Positions 27,405 to 36,360 are shown, counted from the first letter of the stretch. The stretch is DNA of 64,000 nucleotides from UBA2040 sp041751955 (GCA_041751955.1 JBGSIB010000059.1:1-64000); one strand, 5' to 3'. Made by a program: numbers and translations. Notes: a model not told the origin generated them from the letters alone.

Positions 27405-28328
27405 ATGAGATTATTAGAAGAGTTAGTTGCTGTGCGCGGCGCTTCGAGCGATGAAGAAAGAATTAAGGCATTTATCATTGATTATGTCACAAAAAACAAA
27501 TCAAATTGGAAGATTCAGCCTCAAATTTTTGATGGAGAAGAATTGCAAGACACTTTAATTCTTGTTTTTGGAGAGCCGAGAACAGCCATATACGCGCATA
27601 CAGACAGTATAGGTTTTTCAGTTGGTTATGACAGGGATTTAATTAAAATTGGGGGACCGAAATTAATTGATGGTATTTTACTCGTTGGCGAAGATAGCAA
27701 TGGAGAAATTGAAGTGGAAATGGCTGTTTATGAAGATGAAGAAGGTCGTCTGCATCCACAATATTTAGGTGATAGAATTTTGGATCGGGGAACAATTTTG
27801 ACCTACAAACCCAATTTTCGCGAAACAGAAACTTATGTTCAATCTCCTTATATGGATAATCGTTTGGGTGTTTGGGTCGCTTTGGAAGTAGCTAAAAATC
27901 TAGAAAATGGAGCAATTGTTTTTTCAACATATGAGGAACATGGAGGAAATTCCGTTGGACATACGGCGCGATTACTTAATCAGCAATTTAAAATACGTCA
28001 AGCTTTGATTGCTGATATTACATGGGTTACGGAAGGGGTAAAACACGGTGGAGGAGTGGCAGTATCCATGCGTGATAGTGGTTTGCCTAGAAGAAAGTAT
28101 TTGAATCGAATTATCACCTTAGCCAAAGAAAGTGGAATTGCCTTTCAGTTGGAAGTTGAATCTGCTGGTGGCAGTGATGGTGGTGTTTTGCAGAAATCTG
28201 ACCTTCTGATAGATTGGTGTTTCATTGGTGCAGCTGAAGATAATGTGCACACTCCGGATGAAAAAGTATATAAATCTGACATAATTTCTATGGTTAATTT
28301 ATACGCCTATTTGATGGAAAACCTTTAG
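27405..28328 (+). CDS. M42/M20-like zinc aminopeptidase
   Basis: A 307-residue dinuclear-zinc peptidase-like protein. Recognisable metal and catalytic positions are YAHTDS near 65, MDNRLG near 150 (bridging Asp), YEEHGG near 177 (catalytic Glu pair) and NVHTPDE near 282. This order fits the M42 (glutamyl aminopeptidase/endoglucanase-like) family, although the protein is slightly shorter than usual. It is probably cytoplasmic and in an operon with yigZ (1-bp gap). Confidence 0.82.
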   Translation: MRLLEELVAVRGASSDEERIKAFIIDYVTKNKSNWKIQPQIFDGEELQDTLILVFGEPRTAIYAHTDSIGFSVGYDRDLIKIGGPKLIDGILLVGEDSNGEIEVEMAVYEDEEGRLHPQYLGDRILDRGTILTYKPNFRETETYVQSPYMDNRLGVWVALEVAKNLENGAIVFSTYEEHGGNSVGHTARLLNQQFKIRQALIADITWVTEGVKHGGGVAVSMRDSGLPRRKYLNRIITLAKESGIAFQLEVESAGGSDGGVLQKSDLLIDWCFIGAAEDNVHTPDEKVYKSDIISMVNLYAYLMENL

Positions 28329-28359
28329 TTAAATTTACCGTAAAACAAAGAAATACAAA

Positions 28360-29379
28360 GTGATGGATAAAGAAACGAATGTTTGTCAACTATTTAAATA
28401 TGATCCTGAATTTTTTCTGGTAACAAGAAATACGCCGAACTATTTCGCTAAAAATTTCATTCTATCCGAAATGGATGAAAGCGTGGTGTCTTGGTTGAAT
28501 TTTCATTCCATCTTGTGTTCCGAGCAAATTACTGAAATGTGCCAAAATTTGAGCGTTGACAAAATGGTGGTGGAGGATATTTACACCGAAAAACAAAGAC
28601 CAAAAGTAGAAGAGTACCATAATTACATTTTCTTTTCCGTTCGTTCTGCTTTGCCTATTGAAAATGAATCGAGGCATTTGCAGCAAGAACAAATTTCCTT
28701 TGTATTAGGCGAACATTATTTGATTTCATTTCAGCAGAAAAAATCGGATCACTTTACAGAAGTTCGTGAAAGAATTGAGTTGAACAAAGGAAAAATCCGG
28801 TCAAAAGGTCCCGACTTTTTGTTGTTTCGCATGTTGGAAGCTATTGTAGATAATTATTACGAAGTTCTAGAAGAAATAAGCGACTCAACTAGCCGCTTGG
28901 AAAAAAGAGTCATGCGAAATGCTCAATCTGAAACCTTGAAATTAATTGAGCAAGACAAAAAACGTTTAGCGGAATTAAGGAAATTGGCACTCCCCATGAA
29001 GGATATTACCAATCAAATTCAAAAGTCTAAAAACGCTTTTTTCAAAGAAGAGAATAAATATTATTTCGATGATTTACGCGACTATTGTCTCGGAGTTTTG
29101 GAGGAAATCGACATCAATAAGCAAATTTTGGACGGTTTGACCAACTTGTATTACGCCGTTCAAGGTCAACGCATGAATGAAATCATGAAATTATTAACGG
29201 TGGTGAGTGCTATCTTCATTCCTTTAACTTTTATCGCAGGATTATACGGTATGAACTTCGATTACATTCCTGAATTGCATGTTAAAAACGGCTATTTTAT
29301 TACGTTGGGAAGTATGATCTTAATAGCCATTCTTTTGATTTTCTATTTCAAAAGAAGAGGCTGGTTGGGTAAAAATTGA
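28360..29379 (+). CDS. corA: CorA-type magnesium/cobalt transporter
   Basis: A 339-residue inner-membrane divalent cation channel. A long cytoplasmic domain rich in charged helices precedes two C-terminal transmembrane helices. The selectivity signature YGMNF (GMN near 297) sits between the helices, and the last residues are basic (KRRGWLGKN), as in CorA pentamers. A decayed DUF1003 gene follows immediately. Confidence 0.93.
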   Translation: MMDKETNVCQLFKYDPEFFLVTRNTPNYFAKNFILSEMDESVVSWLNFHSILCSEQITEMCQNLSVDKMVVEDIYTEKQRPKVEEYHNYIFFSVRSALPIENESRHLQQEQISFVLGEHYLISFQQKKSDHFTEVRERIELNKGKIRSKGPDFLLFRMLEAIVDNYYEVLEEISDSTSRLEKRVMRNAQSETLKLIEQDKKRLAELRKLALPMKDITNQIQKSKNAFFKEENKYYFDDLRDYCLGVLEEIDINKQILDGLTNLYYAVQGQRMNEIMKLLTVVSAIFIPLTFIAGLYGMNFDYIPELHVKNGYFITLGSMILIAILLIFYFKRRGWLGKN

Positions 29380-29389
29380 TAAAAAGAAA

Positions 29390-29711
29390 ATGGATAGGGA
29401 TATTAAAAAAATCCTTCATGCAGAGACTGCCCTGATAAAAAAGCTGTAAGCTATAGTTGCAGATGCTGTTTAAAATGAGACAATTGTTGTTAATGATTTG
29501 TAGAATCCTCCAAAAGAAGTTTTAACCAAAGGTCAAAGAATTTAAGACAAAGCAGCTCATTTTGGAGGTAGTTGGTCGTTTGTTATTAGCTTTTTCATCC
29601 TACTTAAATCCGAAAATTAACTTGTTAATCGAAGAACAAATTAAGGTGCTCTTTGAAAGTCAAACCACGCAATTGGAGATTGTGAAAAGTATCGAATCAA
29701 AATTGCCGTAA
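29390..29711 (+). pseudogene. DUF1003 membrane-protein gene remnant
   Basis: From an ATG at 29390 one continuous frame reads MDRDIKKILHAETALIKKL, then four in-frame stops (29447, 29471, 29501, 29537) interrupt recognisable DUF1003 sequence: NPPKEVLTKGQRI-stop-DKAAHFGGSWSFVISFF. The frame then shifts, and the C-terminal helix of the family appears in another frame: LLIEEQIKVLFESQTTQLEI to a stop at 29709-29711. The second transmembrane helix and loop between these parts are missing, so stops, a frameshift and an internal deletion all occur. DUF1003 proteins usually have two transmembrane helices; function unknown. Confidence 0.8.
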
Positions 29712-29749
29712 TTCAATGAACATTTAGCTATGATTCTTGTTTACAGTTC

Positions 29750-30451
29750 ATGGCAAACTATTTAGTAATTGGAGGTTCATCCGGGATAGGACAGTCTTTG
29801 GTAAAGCTTTTGGTCGAACAAGGACATGAACTTATCGCAACTTATTTTACTGGCGACAATCTAGACAAAGTATCGGGTGTTCACTATGTGAATTATGATT
29901 CAAGACATTCATTTCCAGAGGATATGGTCTTGCCAGAAACTTTGGATGGTTTGATTTATTGTCCGGGTACTATTGATTTAAAACCTTTCAATCGAATAAA
30001 ACCTGATAGTTTTTTAGAAGATTATAATTTACAGGTAATTGGTGCGGTAAGATGTTTTCAAGCGGTTCTGCCTCAACTATTAAAATCTAGTTCACCAAGT
30101 GTTTTGCTTTTTTCAACAGTAGCTGTTCAATCTGGTTTTCCTTTTCATTCTTTGGTGAGCGCAAGCAAAGGCGCTATTGAAGGTTTGACACGAGCACTTG
30201 CAGCGGAATATGCTTCAAAAATCAGAATTAATGCAATTGCACCGTCTCTTACGGATACACCTTTGGCTAGTAGATTGCTTAATTCGGAAGAAAAAAAGAT
30301 CGCCAATGCCAATCGGAATCCTATGAAGAAAATTGGCCAAGCGGAAGATATTGCGAACACAGCAGCATTTCTGCTTTCACCAAAAAGCGGTTGGATAACT
30401 GGTCAAATCATCCATGTTGATGGCGGATCGTCGAATTTAAATGTTCAATAA
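29750..30451 (+). CDS. SDR-family protein lacking the catalytic tyrosine
   Basis: A 233-residue Rossmann-fold short-chain dehydrogenase relative. The cofactor loop GGSSGIG is at 8-14, and the C-terminal RINAIAPSLTDTP and GQIIHVDGG motifs are normal. In the active site the usual Ser-x12-Tyr-x3-Lys reads Thr (STVAV), then Val and Lys (LVSASK): both Ser and Tyr are replaced while Lys is kept. Redox activity is therefore doubtful. tspO starts one base after its stop and an SRPBCC gene follows, a grouping I associate with light/tetrapyrrole-related clusters (inference). Confidence 0.85.
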   Translation: MANYLVIGGSSGIGQSLVKLLVEQGHELIATYFTGDNLDKVSGVHYVNYDSRHSFPEDMVLPETLDGLIYCPGTIDLKPFNRIKPDSFLEDYNLQVIGAVRCFQAVLPQLLKSSSPSVLLFSTVAVQSGFPFHSLVSASKGAIEGLTRALAAEYASKIRINAIAPSLTDTPLASRLLNSEEKKIANANRNPMKKIGQAEDIANTAAFLLSPKSGWITGQIIHVDGGSSNLNVQ

Positions 30452-30452
30452 A

Positions 30453-30926
30453 ATGAAAATAAAGGATATAGGATTGTTTCTGCTTTGTGTTGTAATAACG
30501 CTTGGAGCCGGTGGAATTGGAGGATTTGCCACTGCGTCAGAAATTGGTGCTTGGTATAGCACACTCACGAAGCCATCTTTTAATCCACCGAATTATTTGT
30601 TTGGTCCCGTTTGGACCAGCTTGTATTTTCTCATGGCATTTGCTTTGTTTGTTATTATTCGTCTGCCGAAATCTCCGCAAAAAAGCAGGATGGTTTTCAT
30701 TTTTGGTTCACAAATAATTTTGAATGTATTATGGAGTTTTATATTCTTCAAATATCATCAATTGGGTTGGGCAGCAATAGAAATGTTTATTCTTTGGCTG
30801 TTTATACTTGCTATGATTATTGGACTTTTCCGTTTCAATAAAACTGTTGCTTTACTGCAAATCCCTTATTTATTGTGGGTTTCATTTGCTTTTATTTTGA
30901 ATTGTACCATTTATTATTTGAACTAA
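30453..30926 (+). CDS. tspO: TspO/MBR (translocator protein) family membrane protein
   Basis: A 157-residue protein with five hydrophobic helices and the family signature WYSTLTKPSFNPPNYLFGPVW near residues 30-52. TspO binds porphyrins, heme and cholesterol-like ligands and acts in photooxidative or stress responses in bacteria. I start at the ATG at 30453, one base after the SDR stop; an in-frame ATG at 30441 would overlap the SDR gene without adding conserved sequence. Confidence 0.93.
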   Translation: MKIKDIGLFLLCVVITLGAGGIGGFATASEIGAWYSTLTKPSFNPPNYLFGPVWTSLYFLMAFALFVIIRLPKSPQKSRMVFIFGSQIILNVLWSFIFFKYHQLGWAAIEMFILWLFILAMIIGLFRFNKTVALLQIPYLLWVSFAFILNCTIYYLN

Positions 30927-30988
30927 TCTTTAACATCATTAGGTTATAATCACCCCCCAATTATTAATTATTCATTTTTAATTCAACC

Positions 30989-31465
30989 ATGGCTTTCTAC
31001 CAAATAAAAACAGAACAAAGTATACCTGCAACCATGAAAGAGGTATGGGATTTCATTCGTTCACCACAAAATTTAAAGAAAATAACTCCGGAACATATGG
31101 GGTTTGATATCATGACCAAAGATGTTCCATCGGAAATGTATCCAGGTATGATTATCGCTTATAAAGTCAGTCCAATTCTTGGTATAAAAATGACTTGGGT
31201 GACCGAAATAACACATGTTGAGGAAGGTAAATATTTTGTTGATGAGCAGCGAATTGGGCCTTACAAAGTTTGGCATCATGAGCACTTTATTCGAGAAGAG
31301 AAAGGGGAAGTGGTGATGTCAGATATCGTTACCTACATTCCGCCTTTTGGATTTTTAGGCGCTATCGCCAATTCTGTTTTGATCAATAAGCAGCTGAAAT
31401 CAATTTTTGATTATCGATTTAAGGCCGTGGTAAAGGAATTTGGAGAAAGTAAAAATAGAAAGTGA
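30989..31465 (+). CDS. SRPBCC (START/PYR-like) family protein
   Basis: A 158-residue protein of the polyketide cyclase/START-like fold. The hydrophobic cavity pattern is seen in IPATMKEVWDFIRSPQNLKK near 13-32 and the central MTWVTEITHVEEGKYFVDEQ strand pair. It may bind a lipid or pigment. It ends the SDR-tspO cluster 62 bp after tspO. Confidence 0.85.
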   Translation: MAFYQIKTEQSIPATMKEVWDFIRSPQNLKKITPEHMGFDIMTKDVPSEMYPGMIIAYKVSPILGIKMTWVTEITHVEEGKYFVDEQRIGPYKVWHHEHFIREEKGEVVMSDIVTYIPPFGFLGAIANSVLINKQLKSIFDYRFKAVVKEFGESKNRK

Positions 31466-31778
31466 GATGGAATTTTAGATGAGTATTTGATGGGCGATTC
31501 TCGTGATAATGAGATTTCTGTAAGTAATTGATTAACAGAGTCTTTACTAAATATTTAGAAGTTTAAACTTTTCGAAATTTAAAATTCTCGATGTATAAAC
31601 TTTTATAAATTTAGAGGTTTTTTATTTCTCATATGAAAGCAATCAACTATATGATTATCAACAGCTTTACTAAATATTTAAAAATCTAAAATTTTCGAAA
31701 TTTACCGTCGAAAAATCTAGTTTTTAGAACAACTTGTTTGAAATTTTACTAACATTGATTTCAAAAAAAGTAAATTTT
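31466..31778. repeat. AT-rich intergenic region with an imperfect direct repeat
   Basis: A 313-bp gap. The block CTTTACTAAATATTTA-AA-TTAAA-TTTTCGAAATTTA occurs twice, at about 31542-31582 and 31664-31704, roughly 122 bp apart, about 80% identical by eye. Both end in the palindromic core TTTTCGAAATTT. No ORF of convincing length lies here. The region separates SRPBCC (plus) from ywbE (minus, convergent). Confidence 0.6.
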
Positions 31779-31985
31779 CTAAAATTCACTCATCAAAACA
31801 TTTTTCACTCTCCCAACTTCACCGCTTTCCAACTGCACCTTTATTCCATGCGGATGGTTAGGCGAACTGGTCAAAATTCGTTTCACAATTCCATCCGTCA
31901 ATTCCCCCGTTCGTTGATGGTGTTTTTGCACAATTTCAACTTCACTCCCAATATGTATATTTTTTCTTTGCGTCCCGTCTGGCAT
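31779..31985 (-). CDS. ywbE: YwbE family protein (68 aa)
   Basis: A small basic protein that fits the YwbE/DUF2196 family well across its length: IGSEVEIVQKHHQRTGELTDGIVKRIL and SPNHPHGIKVQLESGEVGRV. Function unknown; the KOW-like beta pattern suggests nucleic-acid or ribosome contact (inference). The overlapping plus-strand frame is a shadow. Start at 31985, divergent from the TonB-domain gene. Confidence 0.88.
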   Translation of the reverse strand: MPDGTQRKNIHIGSEVEIVQKHHQRTGELTDGIVKRILTSSPNHPHGIKVQLESGEVGRVKNVLMSEF

Positions 31986-32013
31986 TTGGATTAATTTTTG
32001 TTGCTTTGAAGTT

Positions 32014-32418
32014 ATGAATAAATTGTTATTTCTCTTTTTCTTTTCAACTCACACGTGTTTTGGACAAATAAATGATTCTTTAGCTTCAGTTTGCGATTCA
32101 GTTTGCGATTCAGTTTATGCGTTTGTTGACGAAGAAGCTGAATTCCCAGGTGGGATGGTGGAAATGAAAAAGTATATATTTAAAAATATCGAATGGTCTG
32201 GTCCAGATGTAAACTTGAAAGGAACCATTTTTTTACAATTTATTGTAAGACAAAATGGTACGGTTGTTAAAGCTCATGTTCTAAAAGGAGTGAACACCGA
32301 TATGGATAAAATGGCAATCGATCTCATTCAGAAAATGCCCAATTGGACTCCAGCAAAAATAAATGGCGTACCGGTTTGCAGTGAAATTAGACTTCCCATA
32401 TCTATTCATTTGAATTAA
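32014..32418 (+). CDS. Secreted protein with TonB C-terminal domain
   Basis: A 134-residue protein: signal peptide (to about residue 18, CFGQ) and a TonB_C domain (about 50-134) with the pattern LKGTIFLQFIVRQNGTVVKA and LIQKMPNWTPAKINGVPV. It lacks the proline-rich spacer and N-terminal anchor of energising TonB proteins, so it may be a periplasmic accessory. A 12-bp tandem duplication encodes SVCDSVCDS near residues 26-34. Convergent overlap of 4 bp with the next gene. Confidence 0.8.
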   Translation: MNKLLFLFFFSTHTCFGQINDSLASVCDSVCDSVYAFVDEEAEFPGGMVEMKKYIFKNIEWSGPDVNLKGTIFLQFIVRQNGTVVKAHVLKGVNTDMDKMAIDLIQKMPNWTPAKINGVPVCSEIRLPISIHLN

Positions 32419-32822
32419 TAGTTTTTCCACTTTGCGTCCCGCATTTCTCTAGACATTTTCACAGAATTTATATTCGAATAGGCTATAATAACTGGAAAAA
32501 GAATCCCGAAGAAAATGAATAGGAAATTTGAAAATTTATCATCGTAAAAAAAACGGAATATTGTTATTGCTGCAATCGTTCCAAAACCAACTAGTGTGAG
32601 TTTAATCATTTTTCTTGCTTTGATAATTTGACTTTCGAATTCTTGTTCATTTTGCCATTCTAATTCAAATTCAGCCATTATTTGTAAGACTTTATCATCA
32701 GAAAATTGAAAACGTTCTAGTTTACGACGAACGGTATAAGAATTGTCAAAGCTAGAAGATTTTTTATCCTCAAGATATTCGTTTAAAATTTGACTTAAAT
32801 CTGGTTTTTGTCTTGTGTCCAT
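32415..32822 (-). CDS. Hypothetical membrane protein (135 aa)
   Basis: A 135-residue protein with a charged N-terminal half and two adjacent hydrophobic helices (about residues 70-115) followed by a basic tail. No family recognised. Its 3' end overlaps the TonB-domain gene by 4 bp in opposite orientation. Kept because the frame is long and the composition protein-like. Confidence 0.6.
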   Translation of the reverse strand: MDTRQKPDLSQILNEYLEDKKSSSFDNSYTVRRKLERFQFSDDKVLQIMAEFELEWQNEQEFESQIIKARKMIKLTLVGFGTIAAITIFRFFYDDKFSNFLFIFFGILFPVIIAYSNINSVKMSREMRDAKWKNY

Positions 32823-32873
32823 TGCTGATTAACCGTTCTCTTTCCTTTCTAGTAAATTTGAAATAAATATACC

Positions 32874-32908
32874 AAAAAAGCCAGCTCCCAAATGGAAACT
32901 GGCTTTTA
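32874..32908. terminator. Hairpin terminator downstream of pckA
   Basis: AAAAAGCCAG (to 32884) pairs with CTGGCTTTT (32899-32907) with A and T tracts on both flanks. It can end pckA on the minus strand. Confidence 0.8.
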
Positions 32909-32929
32909 AACTGTATTAGAAATTAGAGC

Positions 32930-34543
32930 TTATGCCATCACCTTTGGTGCAGCAGCTTTAATCGCGTCGCTTGTTTCAGCGGCATATTTATCGAAATTTT
33001 TGACGAATTGACCAGCCAAATTGTTAGCCGTTTCGTCGTAAGCTGTTTTATCAGACCATGTATCACGTGGATTCAACAATTCACTAGGAACATTTTCGCA
33101 AGTTTTAGGAATTTGTAAATCAAAAATCGGTAAATTCTGATATTCTACCTCGTTCAATTTTCCACTCAAAGCAGCTGTAATCATAGCACGTGTGTAGGAT
33201 AATTTCATTCTGCTACCAACACCGTACGAACCGCCAGTCCAACCTGTATTGATCAACCATACTTTGATGTCCGTGCCTTCTAGTTTGTTTCCCAATAATT
33301 CTGCATACTTTGCAGGATGTAAAGGCAAGAATGCGGCTCCGAAACAAGCTGAAAATGTTGTTGTTGGTTCAGTAACACCCATTTCTGTTCCGGCAACTTT
33401 GGCTGTGTATCCAGACATGAAATGATACATTGCTTGTTCTTTAGTCAAACGTGAAATTGGAGGTAAAACACCGAAAGCATCAGCTGTTAAGAAGAATATA
33501 TTTTTTGGTGCCGTTCCAACGGATGGAACTGCAATGTTGTCAATGAAATCAATAGGATAAGAAACACGCGTATTTTCAGTTATGGAGTTGTCTGTGTAAT
33601 CAACTTCAGAACTTTCTCCTTTGAAACCTATGTTTTCTAGGATTGCTCCGAATTTAATCGCATCCCAAATTTGAGGCTCTTTTTCACGTGATAAATCGAT
33701 TGTTTTCGCGTAACATCCACCTTCAAAATTGAATACAGAATTACCATCCCAACCATGCTCATCATCACCGATTAAACGACGATTTTCATCTGAAGAAAGA
33801 GTTGTTTTACCTGTTCCTGAAAGACCGAAAAAGACAGCTGTGTCATCATCTTCATTTCCAATATTTGCCGAGCAATGCATGGAAAGTGTGTTTTTCTCTT
33901 GTGGAAGAATGTAGTTCAAAACTGAAAACACTCCTTTTTTAATTTCGCCAGTGTAACCAGTTCCACCGATGATAATTATCTTTCTAGTGAAATTTAAGAT
34001 TGCGAAATTCGCTTGACGTGTACCATCAACTTCTGGATCCGCTTGAAATTCAGGAGCACAAACGATATTCCATTCTGGTACGAAGTCATCTAATTCATCT
34101 GTTGTTGGACGCAGAAACATGTTGTATGCAAACTGATTTGCCCAAGGAGTTTCTGTTACAACACGAAGATTTATTTTGAATTTGGGATCTGCGCAAGCAT
34201 ATGCATCGCGGATATAAATGTCTTGCCCCTCTAGATGCGCTTTCATTTTTTCATAAAGTGCATCAAATTTTTCTGGTGTGAATTTGATATTAACATCTCC
34301 CCACCATACTGTGTTTTCTGTTTTTTCATCACAAACGATAAATCTGTCTTTTGGAGAACGTCCAGTAAATTCACCCGTTTCAATGGCGATAGCACCTGTA
34401 TTCGTCAACATTCCTTCACCTAAAATGATAGAATCTTCTACCAATTCAGCTGGAGACATATTCCAGAATTCGCTACCTAAATTTTTTAATCCTAAAAGAT
34501 TTTCAAGATCGGCGTTTTTACCTTTTTTACCATATACTTCCAT
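32930..34543 (-). CDS. pckA: Phosphoenolpyruvate carboxykinase (ATP)
   Basis: A 537-residue gluconeogenic enzyme converting oxaloacetate and ATP to phosphoenolpyruvate. Diagnostic motifs are GLSGTGKTTLSSD near 245-257 (kinase-1a), the FEGGCYAKTIDLS metal/PCK signature near 280, and an arginine-rich GEFTGRSPKDRFIV near residue 55. A TAATTTTG promoter box lies at 34586-34579, about 36 bp before the ATG. Its own hairpin terminator follows. Confidence 0.97.
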   Translation of the reverse strand: MEVYGKKGKNADLENLLGLKNLGSEFWNMSPAELVEDSIILGEGMLTNTGAIAIETGEFTGRSPKDRFIVCDEKTENTVWWGDVNIKFTPEKFDALYEKMKAHLEGQDIYIRDAYACADPKFKINLRVVTETPWANQFAYNMFLRPTTDELDDFVPEWNIVCAPEFQADPEVDGTRQANFAILNFTRKIIIIGGTGYTGEIKKGVFSVLNYILPQEKNTLSMHCSANIGNEDDDTAVFFGLSGTGKTTLSSDENRRLIGDDEHGWDGNSVFNFEGGCYAKTIDLSREKEPQIWDAIKFGAILENIGFKGESSEVDYTDNSITENTRVSYPIDFIDNIAVPSVGTAPKNIFFLTADAFGVLPPISRLTKEQAMYHFMSGYTAKVAGTEMGVTEPTTTFSACFGAAFLPLHPAKYAELLGNKLEGTDIKVWLINTGWTGGSYGVGSRMKLSYTRAMITAALSGKLNEVEYQNLPIFDLQIPKTCENVPSELLNPRDTWSDKTAYDETANNLAGQFVKNFDKYAAETSDAIKAAAPKVMA

Positions 34544-34659
34544 ATGTACTTTTTTTCGCTTTTTGCTGTTTGGAAATACAAAATTACAAGTTCTAAATGT
34601 TAAATAGCTAATAAAAATGCTAATTTATCAACAGAATGAGACGACTTGATGTGGGTAAA

Positions 34660-34695
34660 AAACCTAGAAAACTTATGGTATTTTAGACCATAAGT
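34660..34695 (-). terminator. Terminator overlapping the elbB stop codon
   Basis: On the minus strand ACTTATGGT and ACCATAAGT (34695-34687 and 34679-34671) pair perfectly around a loop containing the TAA stop, then TTTTCTAGGTTTTTT follows. The stem thus lies partly inside the last codons of elbB. Confidence 0.7.
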
Positions 34696-35366
34696 CCAAG
34701 TAAAGCAGTAACAGCTTGCTGTATGTTATTTCTGATCTCTATTATTGTCGCTTCCATCATATAACAAGGTGCCGTCACAATTTTATTCTCACGATCGATA
34801 AGAATTTCTCGAATCGTTTTTTCTGAGGTTTTAACTCCTGTTTTTTCTAATCCATTTGTAAAGTCGGAAATGGTATATGAACTTTCTTCTACCGAACTTC
34901 CAATCGTCATTTGTGCATGGAAAGATGTACCTTCCAGTGCTTTTGCTAAAACTACCGGACTTACACATAATGCGGCAATTGGTTTTTTGTTTAGGACTAA
35001 AGAAATTAGAAAATCTCGAACAGAATCTAAAATTTTCCCATCGGGACCATCAAAAGCCCATGTGGTGAAATTCTTTGCACTTCCAAAACCTCCAGGAATG
35101 ACCAATGCATCTATGTCTTGAATAAAAATATTTTTAATGTCAAAGATTTCACCACGGGCAATGCGTGCTGCTTCAACTAACATATTTCTAGTTTCTGGCA
35201 TTTCCTCACCCGTAATATGGTTAATCACGTGATGTTGGTTTTCATCAATACTAATACAAACGTATTCAGCACCAGTTTCTTGAATGGCCAACATGGCCAA
35301 AACACTTTCTTGAATTTCAGCACCATCATAGACGCCACAACCAGATAAAAGGATACCTATTTTCAT
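34683..35366 (-). CDS. elbB: ElbB-like DJ-1/PfpI family glyoxalase
   Basis: A 227-residue DJ-1/PfpI superfamily protein of the ElbB (isoprenoid biosynthesis glyoxalase) type. Characteristic N-terminal VLLSGCGVYDGAEIQE-like sequence (residues 6-20), VIPGGFGSAKNF near 88, and the nucleophile elbow ALCVSP (Cys near 132). ElbB in E. coli has weak glyoxalase activity. It is 22 bp downstream of the cytochrome c peroxidase gene, same strand. Confidence 0.93.
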   Translation of the reverse strand: MKIGILLSGCGVYDGAEIQESVLAMLAIQETGAEYVCISIDENQHHVINHITGEEMPETRNMLVEAARIARGEIFDIKNIFIQDIDALVIPGGFGSAKNFTTWAFDGPDGKILDSVRDFLISLVLNKKPIAALCVSPVVLAKALEGTSFHAQMTIGSSVEESSYTISDFTNGLEKTGVKTSEKTIREILIDRENKIVTAPCYMMEATIIEIRNNIQQAVTALLGLMV

Positions 35367-35388
35367 AGCATGAAGATAAAAAAAAATA

Positions 35389-36360
35389 TCAGTCGGATAA
35401 GCTATTCAGGAAGTTAATCAAATCCTTTATCTCAGATTTAGTTAGATTAAAAGGTTGAATAACAGAGCTTTGATTCTTGTGTAGATTTCCTCCTTTTGCG
35501 TAATGGTCTATGATGTCATTAAGCGTTCTAAAAGATCCATCGTGCATGTAAGGAGATGTTTTCGTTATGTTTCTTAAGGTTGGAACCTTGAAGCTACCAA
35601 TTTCAGTAGAATCTCCATGAATGCGAAAACGACCTTTGTCCTCTATATTGGTATAATCCGAATACAGACCATTATTTTCTGTTTTAAAATTGGTAAAATG
35701 AGGTGGGACGTGACAAGCTGTACAGTACAATTTTTCTGAAAAAATCTGCCAACCGCGCTCTGCACTCGGCGTCATTGCTTTTTTGTTTCCAGACATGAAT
35801 GCATCGTAGGGTGTTGCATATGAAAGTAAACTTCGTTGAAAGGCAGAAAGACTTCGGGTAAGCACATATGCATCAAAATCTCGATTGAATATCTCTTTCG
35901 CACTTTTTTGATACTCGGGAATAGCTTTGAGCTTTTGAATCAGCTCTTTCATTTCATTAGCCATTTCGGCGGTGTCTTTTAATGGAACGACAGCTTGCAT
36001 CTCCAAACTTGGAATTTCTCCATCGAACATTAAGTTTTTTTGGTAACCGACATTCAAAAGTGTTGGTGCATTGCGCATGGCGAAACGTTTATGAAAACCT
36101 GTGCTAACTTTTTTACCGTCAGTAAATGCTTTTTTGGGATCGTGACAAGTTGAACATGAAATACTATTGTCAGGGGAAAGTCGCTTGTCAAAAAATAATT
36201 TACGACCCAACTCAATCTTTTTCTCTGATTGTGGATTGTCTTCTGGAATCGACATTTTGCCCAATCTTAAATTGGCAATGTTTTCAGTTTGACATTTGTA
36301 AAATAAAAGTGCAGAAACTATGAGCAAAAATAATAGACCAATAGGTTTCTGGATTTTCAT
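35389..36360 (-). CDS. Cytochrome c peroxidase (MauG/CcpA-type, diheme)
   Basis: A 323-residue exported diheme protein. Two CxxCH heme sites are visible: CSTCH near 69-73 and CTACH near 214-218, followed by FKVPTLRNI and SPYMHDGSF, both family hallmarks. The N-terminus is a signal peptide with a Cys near 23, possibly a lipobox. It reduces hydrogen peroxide with electrons from cytochrome c in the periplasm. It sits between elbB and a DUF2452 gene in a minus-strand run with rocD. Confidence 0.9.
   Translation of the reverse strand: MKIQKPIGLLFLLIVSALLFYKCQTENIANLRLGKMSIPEDNPQSEKKIELGRKLFFDKRLSPDNSISCSTCHDPKKAFTDGKKVSTGFHKRFAMRNAPTLLNVGYQKNLMFDGEIPSLEMQAVVPLKDTAEMANEMKELIQKLKAIPEYQKSAKEIFNRDFDAYVLTRSLSAFQRSLLSYATPYDAFMSGNKKAMTPSAERGWQIFSEKLYCTACHVPPHFTNFKTENNGLYSDYTNIEDKGRFRIHGDSTEIGSFKVPTLRNITKTSPYMHDGSFRTLNDIIDHYAKGGNLHKNQSSVIQPFNLTKSEIKDLINFLNSLSD

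Noticed and set aside
31734..31994. 86-aa plus-strand ORF opposite ywbE
   Set aside because: It is a shadow of the ywbE gene, whose minus-strand product matches a known family.
32088..32114. 12-bp tandem repeat in the TonB-domain gene as a phase-variable tract
   Set aside because: Only two and a half copies, a multiple of three, so slippage would not change frame.
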